This document shows, piece after piece, positions 51,742 through 63,574 of a stretch of DNA of 64,000 nucleotides. Position numbers and translations under genes: made by a program. The notes under the pieces were generated by a model. That model saw nothing but the letters and a program-made list of their open reading frames with translations. It was not told the DNA's origin and did not search any database. This DNA is from Lotus japonicus (taxonomy: Eukaryota; Streptophyta; Magnoliopsida; Fabales; Fabaceae), in NCBI RefSeq assembly GCF_012489685.1, contig NC_080044.1, positions 55,667,507-55,731,506 on the forward strand, in the 5' to 3' direction. Within the stretch, counting starts at the first letter, position 1. The number at the start of each line of letters is the position of its first letter.

Positions 51742-52590
51742 CTAACCACGTAAGAAAAGTACTTCAGGATAACATATCACTCTGTTCGGTCTTGGGCATG
51801 AGATTGGTAGGTTCATGTGATCGAAACAAAAGCGAACTTCTGTTATCGTATCTGGGCTATTAGTAGGGCAAATGACTTGAACATAATAACCATATGTATG
51901 CAATAGATTTTGCTCAATATCAAATAAGCTATATGTGTTTTGGTTACTAGGCATACAATTTATTGCTGACTCCACGCGTGAACGTTCATGTATAACCCTA
52001 TATAAATCTAGGGCTAGCCAAAAGTAATCAAATTGACTGAAATGTTGGTGGGTCATACATCTTCCGTGCTCGTTAAATTCCATTTCCCAAAACCCATTAT
52101 CCCGATTTTTGTTCAGGTCAGGCCACACATTCTTAAGGTTAATCATCAAATTCTGAGTCTGCGAAAAGAAACATTTAAATTAAATCAAAACATGCAAGTT
52201 TAACCCTAAATAATTAGACACAAAAAACAAAGTATTATAATTATTGACTCACTTGTGCATCCCAAGGATTATATCTTGGGTTTGGGCAACTCCGTGGATG
52301 TGCAGTCCTACTATTTGAGGGCCAAAGCCCATGTATAGTAAAACTGTAATAAATATTTGCACAAATTAATTATCTTGTGAACCAAATAATATATTTATAG
52401 AGCCACCAATTACAAAAGTTTTACAATACCTTCCCTTAAAAGCCACAAACTTTCTAGGGTCACATCCATTGTTGTTGTTCTCTCCACAAAACCCAGAAGC
52501 CCACGTTAATGAAAATGTGAGGTAGTCGAATTGTCCATTCGCATGAACAAAATGAGAGATAAAAATAAGTAAAAAAAATTTATATATCAT
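51742..52590 (-). CDS. Ribonuclease T2 family protein (S-like RNase), 222 aa
   Basis: Three exons on minus: 52,590-52,430, 52,343-52,253 and 52,158-51,742, with GT/AG introns of 86 and 94 bp; the joined frame is open to TAG at 51,742. A signal peptide (~residues 1-18, hydrophobic FFLLIFI) implies secretion. FDYLTFSLTWASGFC follows. The first active-site motif, FTIHGLWPSN, contains catalytic His58. The second reads FWEMEFNEHGRC (107-118) where the family norm is FWxHEWxKHGxC: catalytic Glu111 and His115 remain, but the first His is Met110 and the Lys is Glu114. Such enzymes cleave RNA via 2',3'-cyclic phosphates. Length fits the family. Whether it is an S-like, stress-related or S-locus-type RNase cannot be told; no F-box gene is nearby. 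Confidence 0.88.
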
Positions 52591-52670
52591 GTTAACCTGA
52601 TTAAAATCGAAATGCTAATTAAGCAATTGATTTTTTTTTTGAAGGGTAAGCAATTGATATTGCTCATAGC

Positions 52671-52678
52671 TATTTATA
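52671..52678 (-). promoter_or_regulatory. TATA box of the ribonuclease T2 gene
   Basis: TATAAATA on minus, ~80 bp upstream of the ATG, giving a leader of ~50 bases. Confidence 0.6.
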
Positions 52679-52779
52679 GTTATATGAAATATGAAATGGA
52701 TGACACTTTTTATCATGATTTATAACCTCTTGATGAACCTCTCAAATTTGCATGACAAAACAACAACACTTAACCTATG

Positions 52780-53474
52780 TGTAAGACCCTTAGAAATAGT
52801 CCAAGGGTATTTAGGTAATTTACTTTATTATTATTAAAATATATATTATTATTATTATTATACATTGCTTGACTCTATGAATATTGATTGATCTTAAATA
52901 CTAGTGAATTGTATTTCTTTAGAAGAAATATTAGGTTGGTTTCTTTATCAAGTTCTTCATTTTCTTCAAAACGTTTTCCGTCCTCAAGGTTTAGAAGAGA
53001 AGACTTCTTCGTTGGACTAGTTTTACGCTTGGAATAAGTCAAGATGATTGTACTCATCGTTGAGATAGAGTAAGCCTTGTTCATGATGGATCATTTGTTG
53101 CGGCACGACGTTGGAGGATGTTGTTCTTGATATGATGGATGTTGTTCTTTATATGATAGATGCATGTGGAGCCTCTTGAGTATCCTGTATGACTATATCT
53201 TTAGTTGGTTTTTTGGGTTGTGTCTGTAATCCTCAAACCATTTACTTTTCAGTTCTAGGGTCATCACCGTCCTTGAAGTTTCTGCTTCCTCTGTGTTGAC
53301 TCGGGAGGGATGACTTAATTTCCTTATTTCTCAATACTTTGGATAAAAATGCCTTCGTAGCTCTCTCTTACTAAAGCTTTTAATTAATTCAAATTTTCCG
53401 CTATCTTTACTTATACAGTATTATTTATTCTTGCAATATTATGATTTTAACTGTCAAGAAATCAGGGCGTTACA
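52780..53474 (+). mobile_element. Solo LTR (695 bp), Tekay-like ends
   Basis: TGTAAGACCC...GGGCGTTACA, flanked by CTATG at 52,775-52,779 and 53,475-53,479. A short duplicated motif around GATGTTGTTCTTNATATGAT lies at ~53,115-53,160. The ends resemble the larger Tekay LTRs, but it is a different, shorter family. It sits ~100 bp upstream of the ribonuclease TATA box. Confidence 0.85.
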
Positions 53475-53479
53475 CTATG

Positions 53480-53962
53480 CGTGCTATAGCTAATAGAAAA
53501 CCAAAACAAATCCAATGGAGCACATGCGAATTCGATTATTTCATTAGAGTTTTTTCAAATTTCTTTTCCACAACAATGTCTTGCTTCCATGTCAAGATTT
53601 ATGCAATTCAAGAACGTTAATTCCAATGGAGCACATGTGAATTCGATTATTTAACAATTCAAGAACGTTAATTCCCATCAACTTATGCAAGAAATCAAAT
53701 CAAGATCTAAAAGTTTTAAAGAAAATTGAAAATACGGCTTCCCCGTGTTTGATAGGTTCACATCATAAAAATTGCTCAGACCGGGAGATTGTTCTCATAG
53801 AATTTTTGGAAAATCATTTTGTTCAGACAATGAGTAATTAATTTAATTCAATTCCTATGTAGTTTCGGAAATCAAGAACTCTCATGACTCTAACATGTGG
53901 TTCTATAAATTTGAGGTAATTCTTCTCCATCAAATCATATCTTATCTTAATCTTAATCTTAA
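53480..53962. other. Intergenic DNA with small direct repeats
   Basis: CAATGGAGCACATG(C/T)GAATTCGATTATTT occurs at ~53,512 and ~53,622, and AATTCAAGAACGTTAATTCC twice (53,607; 53,655). The end has a (TCTTAA)n run leading into Helitron A. No gene. Confidence 0.6.
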
Positions 53963-54639
53963 TCTTAATAATATATAAAGCTCATCCACCAAAGTGGGCC
54001 ACATTGCTACATAATTTCCACATGTTTGCATTCTATTGGTTGTTGCCATTGAATTTCCAAATGACATCGTCTGATTGGTCCACATTGTTTAATTTTCATT
54101 GGTCAAATTTAATGAGTCAATAAATCAGTAATTAAATAAATCAATAAATGTTGACATTCCAAGTTTTTCCAAGATTGAAGGCTGAAATTATTATCGTCGA
54201 ACCTATCATCGTCGTCGAATTCGAACGCGGTGGTTCCAGGGAAGTGCACATGTGGTCGCGATTGTTGTCTTTTCCAACAGCGTTTTGCTGTCTTCATCAT
54301 CTTCATTGCCAATTTCTAAAGGCAATTAAATTTTTCATGTATTCTTTCGGTGATTGAGATTGAGCATTTCAAATGTTTTGCTGTTGTTGAAATTGAAGAT
54401 GGAGCATTTCGATAATTGCTATTTCAGATTTAGGGTTCAAGGTGGATGGGATTTTATTAAATCTGATGTGGAAAAAGAAATCCAAAGTGGAAAAAAGAAA
54501 TCCAAAATGTCAAATTTTGATTGAAAAACAGTAAAAACTGGACCTAAGCAACTGTATGTAAGTTTTGCCCATACACTGGAGGCTATTAAAATGATAAACA
54601 CTTACATGCTTGACATGGTAGCTGCACCATAACATGAAT

Positions 54640-55140
54640 ATCTGAGCTCCGACTCTGCCTTGTGATTTGATGAAGATTCTGAAATTGAGGGTGAGTGGTT
54701 TATAATAGAATTTTTGAACAACACTAAAAGCTTAGAAATCACTAACCACAAACTATTATTGAAAGTAGGTACTCCAATCATTCTTTTGAGAAATATAGAC
54801 CAAGCAGCAGGTTTACGCAATGGAACCAGGTTAATTGTGGATGAACTTGGTGAACATGCTATTGGTGCAACTGTTATCACGGGAACACATGCTAATGACA
54901 AAAGTACACATTTCAAGAAGGAACCAAGTCCATTCTAATTTCATATTTCCAATTAAATTCAGAAAGAAGACAATTTCCAATTGCAGTATGCTTCACGATG
55001 ACCATAAACAAATGCAAGGACAAACACTATCTCAGGTTGGACTCTTCCTTCTGAGGCCCCTCTACACTCATAGTCAGTTATATTTACCTCTCTCTACAAT
55101 ACATTCAAGAAAGAGTCTTAAACTTTGTATACTGGATACA
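54640..55140 (+). pseudogene. Helitron RepHel helicase, C-terminal remnant
   Basis: Plus-strand pieces in several frames: LLLKVGTPIILLRNIDQAAG, NGTRLIVDELGEHAIGATVI, then MTINK and GQTLSQVGLFLLRPLYTH, and HSRKSLKLCILD. These are the conserved C-terminal motifs of the Pif1-like helicase encoded by autonomous plant Helitrons. Frameshifts near 54,930 and 55,000, and absence of the Rep domain and earlier helicase motifs, show it is dead. Confidence 0.85.
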
Positions 55141-55645
55141 GAGATGGTACCCGCGCTAGGTGGGGACGAGGAGGGTCTCCCCACTCCCCATCCCCGCATC
55201 CCTTCTCTGTCCCCATCCCCACTCCCTATCCCGTAGCGGGGTGAATTTTCACGTCATCCCCACCTCCCCACAGCTCCCACGGATCCCCATTGGGATCACT
55301 AATATATCATTAAAAATAAAATAAAAAATGCATAAATGTATACCTAGACCTCAAAAGTTTAAATATATAAACCACATATTTTTTACCTCAATAACATCTT
55401 TATCTTCATTAAGAATATGTTGTTCAAATTGAAATTTTGAAGTAGTGCCTAATTGGCTACGTTTATGCTCCTTTATATTTTTTATTAACTACTTGACTTT
55501 ATTATTAAGGGTATTAATGAATTTTTACCTATGCACATGGGGCGAGGAGGGTGATCCCCACCCCCACCCTCACGGAAAAAAAATTTCCCAAGATCGGGTC
55601 CCCAAATGGGGTAATCCCCACATGCAGGTGAAAATTTTCATCCCT
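55140..55645. repeat. C/G-rich repeat pair inside Helitron A
   Basis: Two blocks rich in CCCCAC/GGGGA (55,150-55,300 and 55,535-55,640) flank AT-rich DNA. Both contain GACGAGGAGGGT or GCGAGGAGGGTGAT followed by CCCCACYCCCC. They may be the ends of another small DNA transposon. Type not recognised. Confidence 0.45.
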
Positions 55646-57835
55646 AACTGGATGATTCGGGCAAACAATAGACCAGTACTATAAATGTAGTGTTTAAGAA
55701 GTTTTTTGAAATTGTTTGATATATACAACATAATTTCATTTATTTATTTCATTTTTCTCTTCATATATTATTATATGGTTGACTTATACACGATTGACTT
55801 ATTTATAATTTAAATTATATATATGAAAACTAATTTATTTATTAAAAAAATATAACATAAAATTAATTTATTTATTAAAAAATATAACATAAAATTTCGT
55901 GCAACGCACTAGTCTTAATAATATATAAAGCACATCCACCAAAGTGGGTCATATTGTGTTTTAAATTCTACATGGTTTTCAACTATTGGTTGGTACAATG
56001 ATTTTCCAAATGTTTGATTTTGATTGGTCAATATTGATGACTTTTCATTGGTGCATATTGATGACTCAATAAAGTAGAAAATTAAAAAATTAAATTTGTA
56101 TTATTAGGAATATACTTTTGTTTTCAAAAGAATGTTCCTTTGTAAGAAAAACGGTTTTCAAAAGATGTGTCACACGTTTAATTCATATGTTTTTCCTGGG
56201 TATGCGTTTTCTCATTCTCAACTCCTCTCCCTGCTCTGCGTTTTCTCTCTGTGTCAACTCTTCAACTTCAATCCTCATCATCTAACCATGCTCCTCACCG
56301 CCGTCATTGTTCTCTCCTCTTCGTCACCGCCATCACGTTCTCTCCGCTTCGTCCTCTAATGCCTCAAATCCCTTTTTTTTGTGACAAATCCATGATTTCG
56401 ATTGTGGATGACAAGGTATGACTCTTCGTTGTTTGAAGTGTTAATTCTAATCTCTTTATAATTTTTCAGATTTTATGCTTTTGATAATTTTGAGTTTTTT
56501 TCCTAATTTTCGAACAGCTTAGAGGTTGAAAAATGCAATTCGGTCGCCGCTTACTCACAGTCACACTGAGCCGCCAACATGTCCTTCAGAGCTACTTCAA
56601 AACCTAATTTTGGAACTTTTTCAGGCTGAATAAGAGCCCCATTAGTGTCTCCGTTATAACACACAGGTACCATGAACATTACTAAGAATTTCTATTATAA
56701 TATGGTCTTTTAATATGAAATAGGAGCTGATTTCAATCTTGCCATATTTGAAGTTATTCAATCAAATTATCTTGATGATAGTTAATGTAGGAAATCATAC
56801 CATTTATACATTGATACTCTTAGTCGTAAATGTATTTAAATGACTATTAAATGTCACATTCAATAAACATTATTATTGTAACAATTTTTTTAGAAGGCAA
56901 TTTCATGATGGAATCATGGCCTTATTTAGTTTGAATTGAATTCAATAAATTGATTGGCAGATGTGGTACGCTGGCCTATGAGCTATATATTTACATGAAA
57001 GTTAGGCCATTGGTTTTAATCTTCTTTATTTGACTGTTTCAAATTTCTGGCGGTGGTGCTTGCTTCAATGCAGTGGCAAGGAAAAGAAGAACTGACATAG
57101 CAGAGTTGAAGTTTAGCTATTACGAAAGAAGCTATGGCTATAACAAAATAATCTCAAAGCAAGCACTACCCCCTCCATTCTTTCATGTGTTTTTTTCTTT
57201 TATTTTCCTAGCTGTATTTCCTCTCTGGCTAACTATCCCATGCATACCTTGCTTTTCTAAAGCATTAGTTTTCCATGGTAAATTATAATATGCAAAGTGC
57301 AATGTCACTGCAAAAGGAGAATGTGTTGGAAATATAGTGGGATTTTCATTTGTGATACAAAGAGACAACACTATTTTGAATTTTATAGTGCTTTTTAATT
57401 GTTAGGCTATGAGTATTGGAGCTAGATTTGGTGGGAGTATGAACTATCAGCACATTTGACGCTTCACAAGAATGGAGGGGGTGCTCAAGGCCAAAGGTAA
57501 TCAATCTTCCCTTTTCACAATATTGTATTTTGTTCGATAAGAATTATTTTTTCACCCCATTGTTAGCCTCATAAGTATTATAACATTGTAGAACATTTGA
57601 ACATTTTGTGGTGTTGCATTTTTTTTTTTGTTGCCTAGATCTTCTTTTTGAATAAAACTGCAAAGTCCATAGTATGTCACCTCCGGCTTGACTTATCCTT
57701 AAAAAGTAAAGCAAGAATTTCTTCCACGGCCTTTATTTTAGGATAATACTTTGGAATACCTAATAGTTCCTTAATTTTATAACTGCCGTGTAATTAGGAT
57801 CATTACTTGAATTTCACTTGTGATTTTCCCGTCAG

Positions 57836-58034
57836 GATGTAATATACTACACGGAAGGAAGAATGCCGAAAATTGTTTCCTCTAATTGGAAGTGGTAGAT
57901 CACGATGGGATTGGTTGAATAGTCAGCCAATTCAAGATCCATTATTTCTGTCAGAAACAAATCAAGCGAAGGGATTGGTTGTACTTCCTCCATATAATAA
58001 TAGGCCCTCAAGTAATGTGTTAATGCAATTTTAG
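57836..58034 (+). pseudogene. Captured exon fragment in Helitron B
   Basis: After a TTTTCCCGTCAG acceptor-like site one frame is open for ~60 codons, with RKLFPLIGSGRSRWDWLNSQ, PIQDPLFLSETNQAKGLVVL and PPYNNRPSS. The composition looks like real protein. I cannot name the parent gene. It ends at TAG ~58,034. Confidence 0.45.
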
Positions 58035-59277
58035 AAAACGAAACTGGTGTCTATTTAGTTGGAGTTGCTCCTGATGTTGTTTTGGGGGCTTGGACCTAGA
58101 AGCATTAAAGTCCAAAGTTTAAGGGATTGATTAGGAATTCTTTCTCAAGTTGCTTAAATGAGATTAAGTTTGAGAGGATTCTTTTCTATTATAATAGATG
58201 CATCAAATGGTGTTTCGCAATAACCTACTAAGTCTAGGTTAATTGTTTATTAAGTATATTATGATATTGCAGAAAACCAAAGAAGGGTTCATGTTATCAT
58301 GGGTGAGAGAAAATAATTAACATTCTTTACTATATGTGTTTGAACTTTTGACTGAAAATTTAAGCTCATTTTATGGGTATCTTTGTTGAGATTGTGGCTT
58401 CAAGGATAGTTACGCATGTTTCTGCTGCATGTGCATTTGGAATTGGAGCTGATATTTGGTACTGAAGAAAAGTGTGAGGTGAGAGCTAAATCAGCAGTCA
58501 CATGTGTAGTTCAAAGCAACATTAGAGTAACTGACATAAATATAGATGATATGCTTCTTGAGCATTGTGTGCTATTTAAATAGATGTTTTCCTTAGTAAC
58601 GAAGTGTAGAAGGAATAATGGGAGGAAACATTTTTTTTCATTGTGATCAAATAACAAAGGATGATGTGGATGGTGCTTCTACTTAGATTTTACTTATTTA
58701 TTTCATTGTGATAAAATAAAATGAAACTTTATTTCCTTTTGATAGAATAACAGAGGATCATGTTTTCAATTATAAGAATCATGATTTCACTTTATTATAT
58801 TGGTTTGCTTTAGCTGATATTGCATTTTTTAGGATGGTTTTGTGCTTTCTGTTAATTCGGGGTGGATTTTCATTAAGGCCACCTAAATTTGAGTTAGCTA
58901 CTAACATCAACATTTGGTTCATGGCTATCCCAAGTAAGCCTCTTCTCTCTTCTCCATCCGCTTCACTTACGGTGTTGCCCCTTTTCACATGAATTATTTC
59001 AATTTTCTGTATTTCACCAGGAGGAATTTTTTTTCCAGTTGTTTGATAATGTATTATGTTTCATGCTCTTCAGTTTCATGATGCTTAGGGTTTGAGGAGT
59101 TTCCATGCAATCACAATATCTTTTCTCATGAAATTGTCATCTGCTGATTTGAGCTTGAGGTTTTTTAAGGTTTGAAGCATGGAGTTAAGATATCCTGAAT
59201 GGGGATCATTGAAGATTGAGTGCATTTTTTTGGTAATTCTCATTATACCTTATTATTTCTTATTATTTGGTTTTCAG

Positions 59278-59344
59278 TGGATGTTATGTTTGGCCCAAGT
59301 ATCATCCAGGTATTGCTTTCGGAAAATATAATGAACCTTCCAAG
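59278..59344 (+). pseudogene. Captured 67-bp exon-like piece in Helitron B
   Basis: Bounded by TTGGTTTTCAG and CCAAG|GTATAA, as an internal exon would be. Open in more than one frame (e.g. CYVWPKYHPGIAFGKYNEPSK region). Parent gene unknown. Confidence 0.35.
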
Positions 59345-61315
59345 GTATAAACTTTTTTTTTCCTTGCAAATTTCAGAGTAAGTTTCCTTGCTAATTTCTT
59401 GCTTTCAAATTTTCAAGGAATGGACAGACTTTCTAAATATAAGTATAAGTGGAACAATAAGGGCGGTATCTAAAGCTAGATATTAGTATGACCTTTTTAT
59501 CTAGCTCACTAATATTTTTTATCTTCTTTTTGTCTAGGATTGAAGACTTTTCTTTGACCCACAAGATTCACTCAGATTCACAAGTAAGAAGGATAGAGAG
59601 GATGAAGCAGGGACAAAACTGATAAATCATTTTTGCTTGCCTGTATAATGGTGCGTGATACTTATATGTAGTAGCTGACAGGTTTATTTGTATAGATAGA
59701 CTTTTTAAAGAATATAAGATGTATGCTTGAGATTTATATGTACTTTTTGCTTTCTTGGTTGGTAGGTTTTTTGTTCTTAAGCTGTTGGGCACTAAAAGGA
59801 TGTACAGAGGTTGACTTACAGCTCAATTAGGTTCCCTTATTTATGGGTATTTTTTAGAAGTAGATTATGTGTCATGACTTCTTAGTTTTTCTTTAATCTT
59901 TGTGCTGATTGGATTCTTGGCTTCTACTGTTGAAAATTTAGCACGTAGTACTTCCTTAATTTTTTTGTGACAATTTATAGCACTATTATTGCATGTATCA
60001 TCATCACAATAAGCAAAAATATGGTGAGTGCTGATGTAAAAATGTGGGAGCTGAACTTTGAATATATAGTAATCATTACATTTGTATATGTTTGTTGATG
60101 TTAATAGGTCGGAGTTTAATTGTTGAATATGGTATAAACGTGGTTGGAACTAAGCCAACCTTTTGTGCAGGGATTGAATGAACATGAACCTGAGGGGTCA
60201 GAAATTTATGACTCTGTAGCTCATCAGATCTGAATCATACCCTTTCTTGAGATTGCTTCCATTTTCTTGTGTTTTTCTTCTCAACTCATGTGTTGTTGTT
60301 GTTGTTGTTGTGTTAGACATCACTGATGTTGTTGATGGTAATGGCAGCATGAAGTTGGATTCTTTAGATTGATGGACGTGGATAATATCAATGAGCATAT
60401 CTTAACTCCAAAATTCTTGCATCCCATCATGCTTTTCTTTTAACTTTATGCATATGATTTCAAAGGGAGAAATGAGACGAGTCAAAGGCTTGGACAGAAT
60501 CTATGAGCCTTTTGAACCCAGAGTCTTTTTAGTCTATGAGCCTTATACAAGTTGAGAGAGTGGAAGTCTTGCCAAAGCAAAACAATTACACCTATGAATC
60601 TGATGTAAGAAACACCAATGATAATAAATATGATGAGCGCATTATTGAAGTATTTTTAAGTTTGAATTTAAGTATGTCATGCCAAATTGATGGACTATAG
60701 TTGGATCACATGGTATTACCTTTTTTCACTGTTGGTGTAAGTAGTTAAACAAATTTATAGTCAGTTATTTTAATAAATTCATTAGTAAACTAATTTAGAA
60801 GTTGTACGTAGCACTCTCCTCTTTCTCTTCTTCATGGTTAGTCATGTAGCACTCTCTAGAGTACAATCAAATAGAGATCTAAAAATATGTATACTCTCTT
60901 CTTCATGGTCAGTTGTACGTTGCACTCTCTAGAGTACGACCAAAGAGGGGTCTTAAAATTTGTATATTGTATCATGCAAGAAACAAACAGACTTCTACCT
61001 TGAATGTAGTATATAAGGAAGTTTTTGGTAATGTTTGTGGTATTTTTTTGGGCGCATTTGAAAATTAACGTTTGTTGTATTGAACGAACATGTATTTACT
61101 TATTCTTTTTTACCAAGTAAATTATCCAGTTTACGTATTGAAATTTTTTACTATTAAACAACATAACTAACATGTAACGTACATAATATCACGTTTTTTT
61201 CAACAGCAAAAAAAATACATACTATCACAATTTAAATGAATTTAAGTTAATTCATTCATATATAAAAAAATGAAAAACCTAAAATTTTCGTGCAACGCAC
61301 GAGTCATCACACTAG

Positions 61316-62710
61316 TAATATATAAAGCTCATCCACCAAAGTGAGTCATATAGTAACTTAAATGACACATGTATTAATTTTATTGGTGGTTAAAATGAAT
61401 TTCCAAATGTCTTCTTCTGATTGGTCCATAATTGATGACTTCTCATTGGTCCAAATTGATGACTCACTAAATCAATAAATTCAAATTTTAATTCATTCAA
61501 TCAATACATTTTGAAATTTATTGGCACATGTGGAACATTTGGACCAAATTAGGAAATATAGCAAGTTGTCAGATCAAATAAATATAGCAAGTTGTAAGTG
61601 TATTAACACTTTTGGCACGGTTTATTATTTTTTTGCAATTAACCGGTTTTTTTTTCTTTTCTCAATATGTATGAATTGTTTTTTTGGTAACAATATATAT
61701 ATGAATGAGACCGAATAAGGAAATATATATGATTTTAACCCAATTTCTTTATGGAATTAACCGTTAAATTTGGCTAATAAGTAAAAAAGAATGTTTTTTC
61801 TCATGGAATTTGTGTTATGTTATTTGAAATCGTTTAAAAAAATTTAAAATCCCGCATTTTTCAGACATTCATGACTATATAAATTCACATGTTCATACCA
61901 ATTATACCACCAAAAAATACCCTAACCCCTAATGTTTAATTCTTTTTTTCACTCAAATTTTATTTGTTGTCATCCATGGAGATGCAGAACTTTGTAGTTC
62001 TACATGATATGTGTAAGGTCTATTCTTTACCTTTTTTTTATGAAATATGTATGTATGTTTTGTATTGTCTAAGTAATTTGCAAGACTTTTGTTTGGTTAG
62101 TGAATACGATGTCATGCGGCTTAAACTTCAGAATGTCGGGACGTGATACATCGTTGACCCTCTAGGAAAAACTTTAGTGTTGAAATACGAAGTTCATGTC
62201 GGTTTTGCTGCAATAACCGATGGATAGGCTGACCTCCGTTCATTTTACAAACTCAATTCCATTTGTTGATTTTTTTTTCGCCAAATAAGAAAAGCCACAT
62301 TTAATATCTCTATTTATAATTAGACTTTCATGTTGTCACGAAACCTAAAAATCTTATGTTTCTTCGTGCTTTAGTTAGTTTTACCGACAGTAGAGACATT
62401 CCTTCTATATCAAAAATTGGTAGCGCTCGCCGAGTTCTTATCATATAAGAGGAAATATCCTGAAATTGTTGTGAGACTTTCGGCTTATGAGGCTTCAGGA
62501 GTCCAGTTCGTAAGTTCAACTCTCCCTTTGATTATTTGTTGCGTCTTTATGTTTTTATTATTAAGCTTTCATCATTTTCATTGTTTGTTGACTAAAAATG
62601 ATAATCCATTATTTATAACAGGCTTTTCCATCCACTATTACTTCATTCCTCATGGAATTTGTGCCAGACTCGTTTATATTGCAACCACAGAATATATTGG
62701 TAATTTATAA
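61316..62710 (+). mobile_element. Helitron C (5' part, 3' end not seen)
   Basis: TAATATATAAAGCTCATCCACC follows the CTAG of Helitron B directly, so the leading TCTTAA is missing. The terminal ~170 bp match the other copies. No CTAG hairpin end was found before Helitron D starts at 62,711. It carries the broken B3-like gene. Confidence 0.6.
61976..62290 (+). pseudogene. B3-like gene, broken copy
   Basis: Homologous to 63,575-64,000: ATGGAGATGCAGAACTTTG, an intron, then SEYDVMRLKL and IVDPLGKTLVLKYEV. The acceptor has changed from GCAG|G to GCAAG, and TGA (after NVGT-) and TAG (in ITDG-ADLRSFY) interrupt the second exon where the other copy has Trp codons. A TATATAAA box at 61,876-61,883 is kept. 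Confidence 0.7.
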
Positions 62711-63485
62711 TCTTAATAATATATAAAGTTCATCAACCAAAGTGAGCCACATTGCTATATAATTTTCAAATGTTTGTATTCTCTTGGTTTTTACTATTGA
62801 ATTTCCACATGACTTATTCTTATTGGTCCACATTGTTTAATTTTCATTGGTCAAAATTAATGAGTCCATAAATCAATAAATTAATTAATAAATCAACAAA
62901 TACAAAAGTTAATAAACCATTAACAGCTCAAATATGACATTCAAATTTTGAAAGAAGGCCTTAATTTACGTGATCGTGGAATTTTTTTTTCTAGCCAAGC
63001 TTTTATTTATCAAACAAGAATACAACCTTTATTAATTATAAATTTTACATTCAAATTTTGAATCAATTTTTTCCACGCGGTTTGATTTACTACTTTTAAT
63101 TGACCTTTATCTAAATTTTGGAATATACCAGTAATTGACGGTAGCGTGGATTGTTTTTTTCAAGGCCAGCTTTAGAGTTTTATGAAGGAAGTATATAAGG
63201 AAAATATTCATGGTCACTTGATCTGGCAGCATAAGGAACATTATTCTTAGCGTAATAAATGCGGATAATAGTTGTTAAATAAATATGAAATTTTATAAAA
63301 TTTGAATCATTTCAAATTTTGATTATACTTATTACTTAGTCAATGGAATTTTACAAAATTTGAATAATTTCCAATTTTAATAATACGATCTCAATAAATA
63401 TATGTTACAAATACAGTGTTTAATTTTTTGACAAAATTTAAATTTTTACAAAAATATATTCCCGTCTTTCTCATATAATCAATGC

Positions 63486-63493
63486 TATATAAA
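63486..63493 (+). promoter_or_regulatory. TATA box of the B3-like gene
   Basis: TATATAAA, ~85 bp before the ATG at 63,575; conserved in position in the broken copy. Confidence 0.5.
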
Positions 63494-63574
63494 TCCATAT
63501 GCACATAACTGTTCAACCACCAACACAATACCCTTGGCCGTACATTTTTTCACTTCATTGTATTTGTTTTAATC

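Larger units (their letters stand above)
53963..55912 (+). mobile_element. Helitron A (with helicase remnant)
   Basis: Begins TCTTAATAATATATAAAGC and ends CGTGCAACGCACTAG: a small GTGC-AAC-GCAC hairpin and terminal CTAG. The first ~170 bp (AAAGCTCATCCACCAAAGTG, CTGATTGGTCCACATTG) are shared with Helitrons B, C and D. It contains a decayed Helitron helicase. Confidence 0.75.
55913..61315 (+). mobile_element. Helitron B (5.4 kb, carries captured gene pieces)
   Basis: Starts TCTTAATAATATATAAAGC directly after the CTAG of Helitron A and ends TTTCGTGCAACGCACGAGTC...ACACTAG: a hairpin, then ~13 bases, then CTAG, as in plant Helitrons. The interior holds several stretches with exon-like borders but no intact gene and no helicase, so it is non-autonomous. 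The region 56,190-56,360 is pyrimidine-rich like a gene leader (CTCCTCACCGCCGTC). Confidence 0.7.

Noticed and set aside
51742..52590. Self-incompatibility S-locus
   Set aside because: Only a T2 RNase is present; no F-box genes are seen within the window, and other T2 RNases share the same motifs.
53100..53170. Coding repeat suggested by GATGTTGTTCTT units
   Set aside because: Part of the 695-bp solo LTR; only two imperfect units and no open frame of note.
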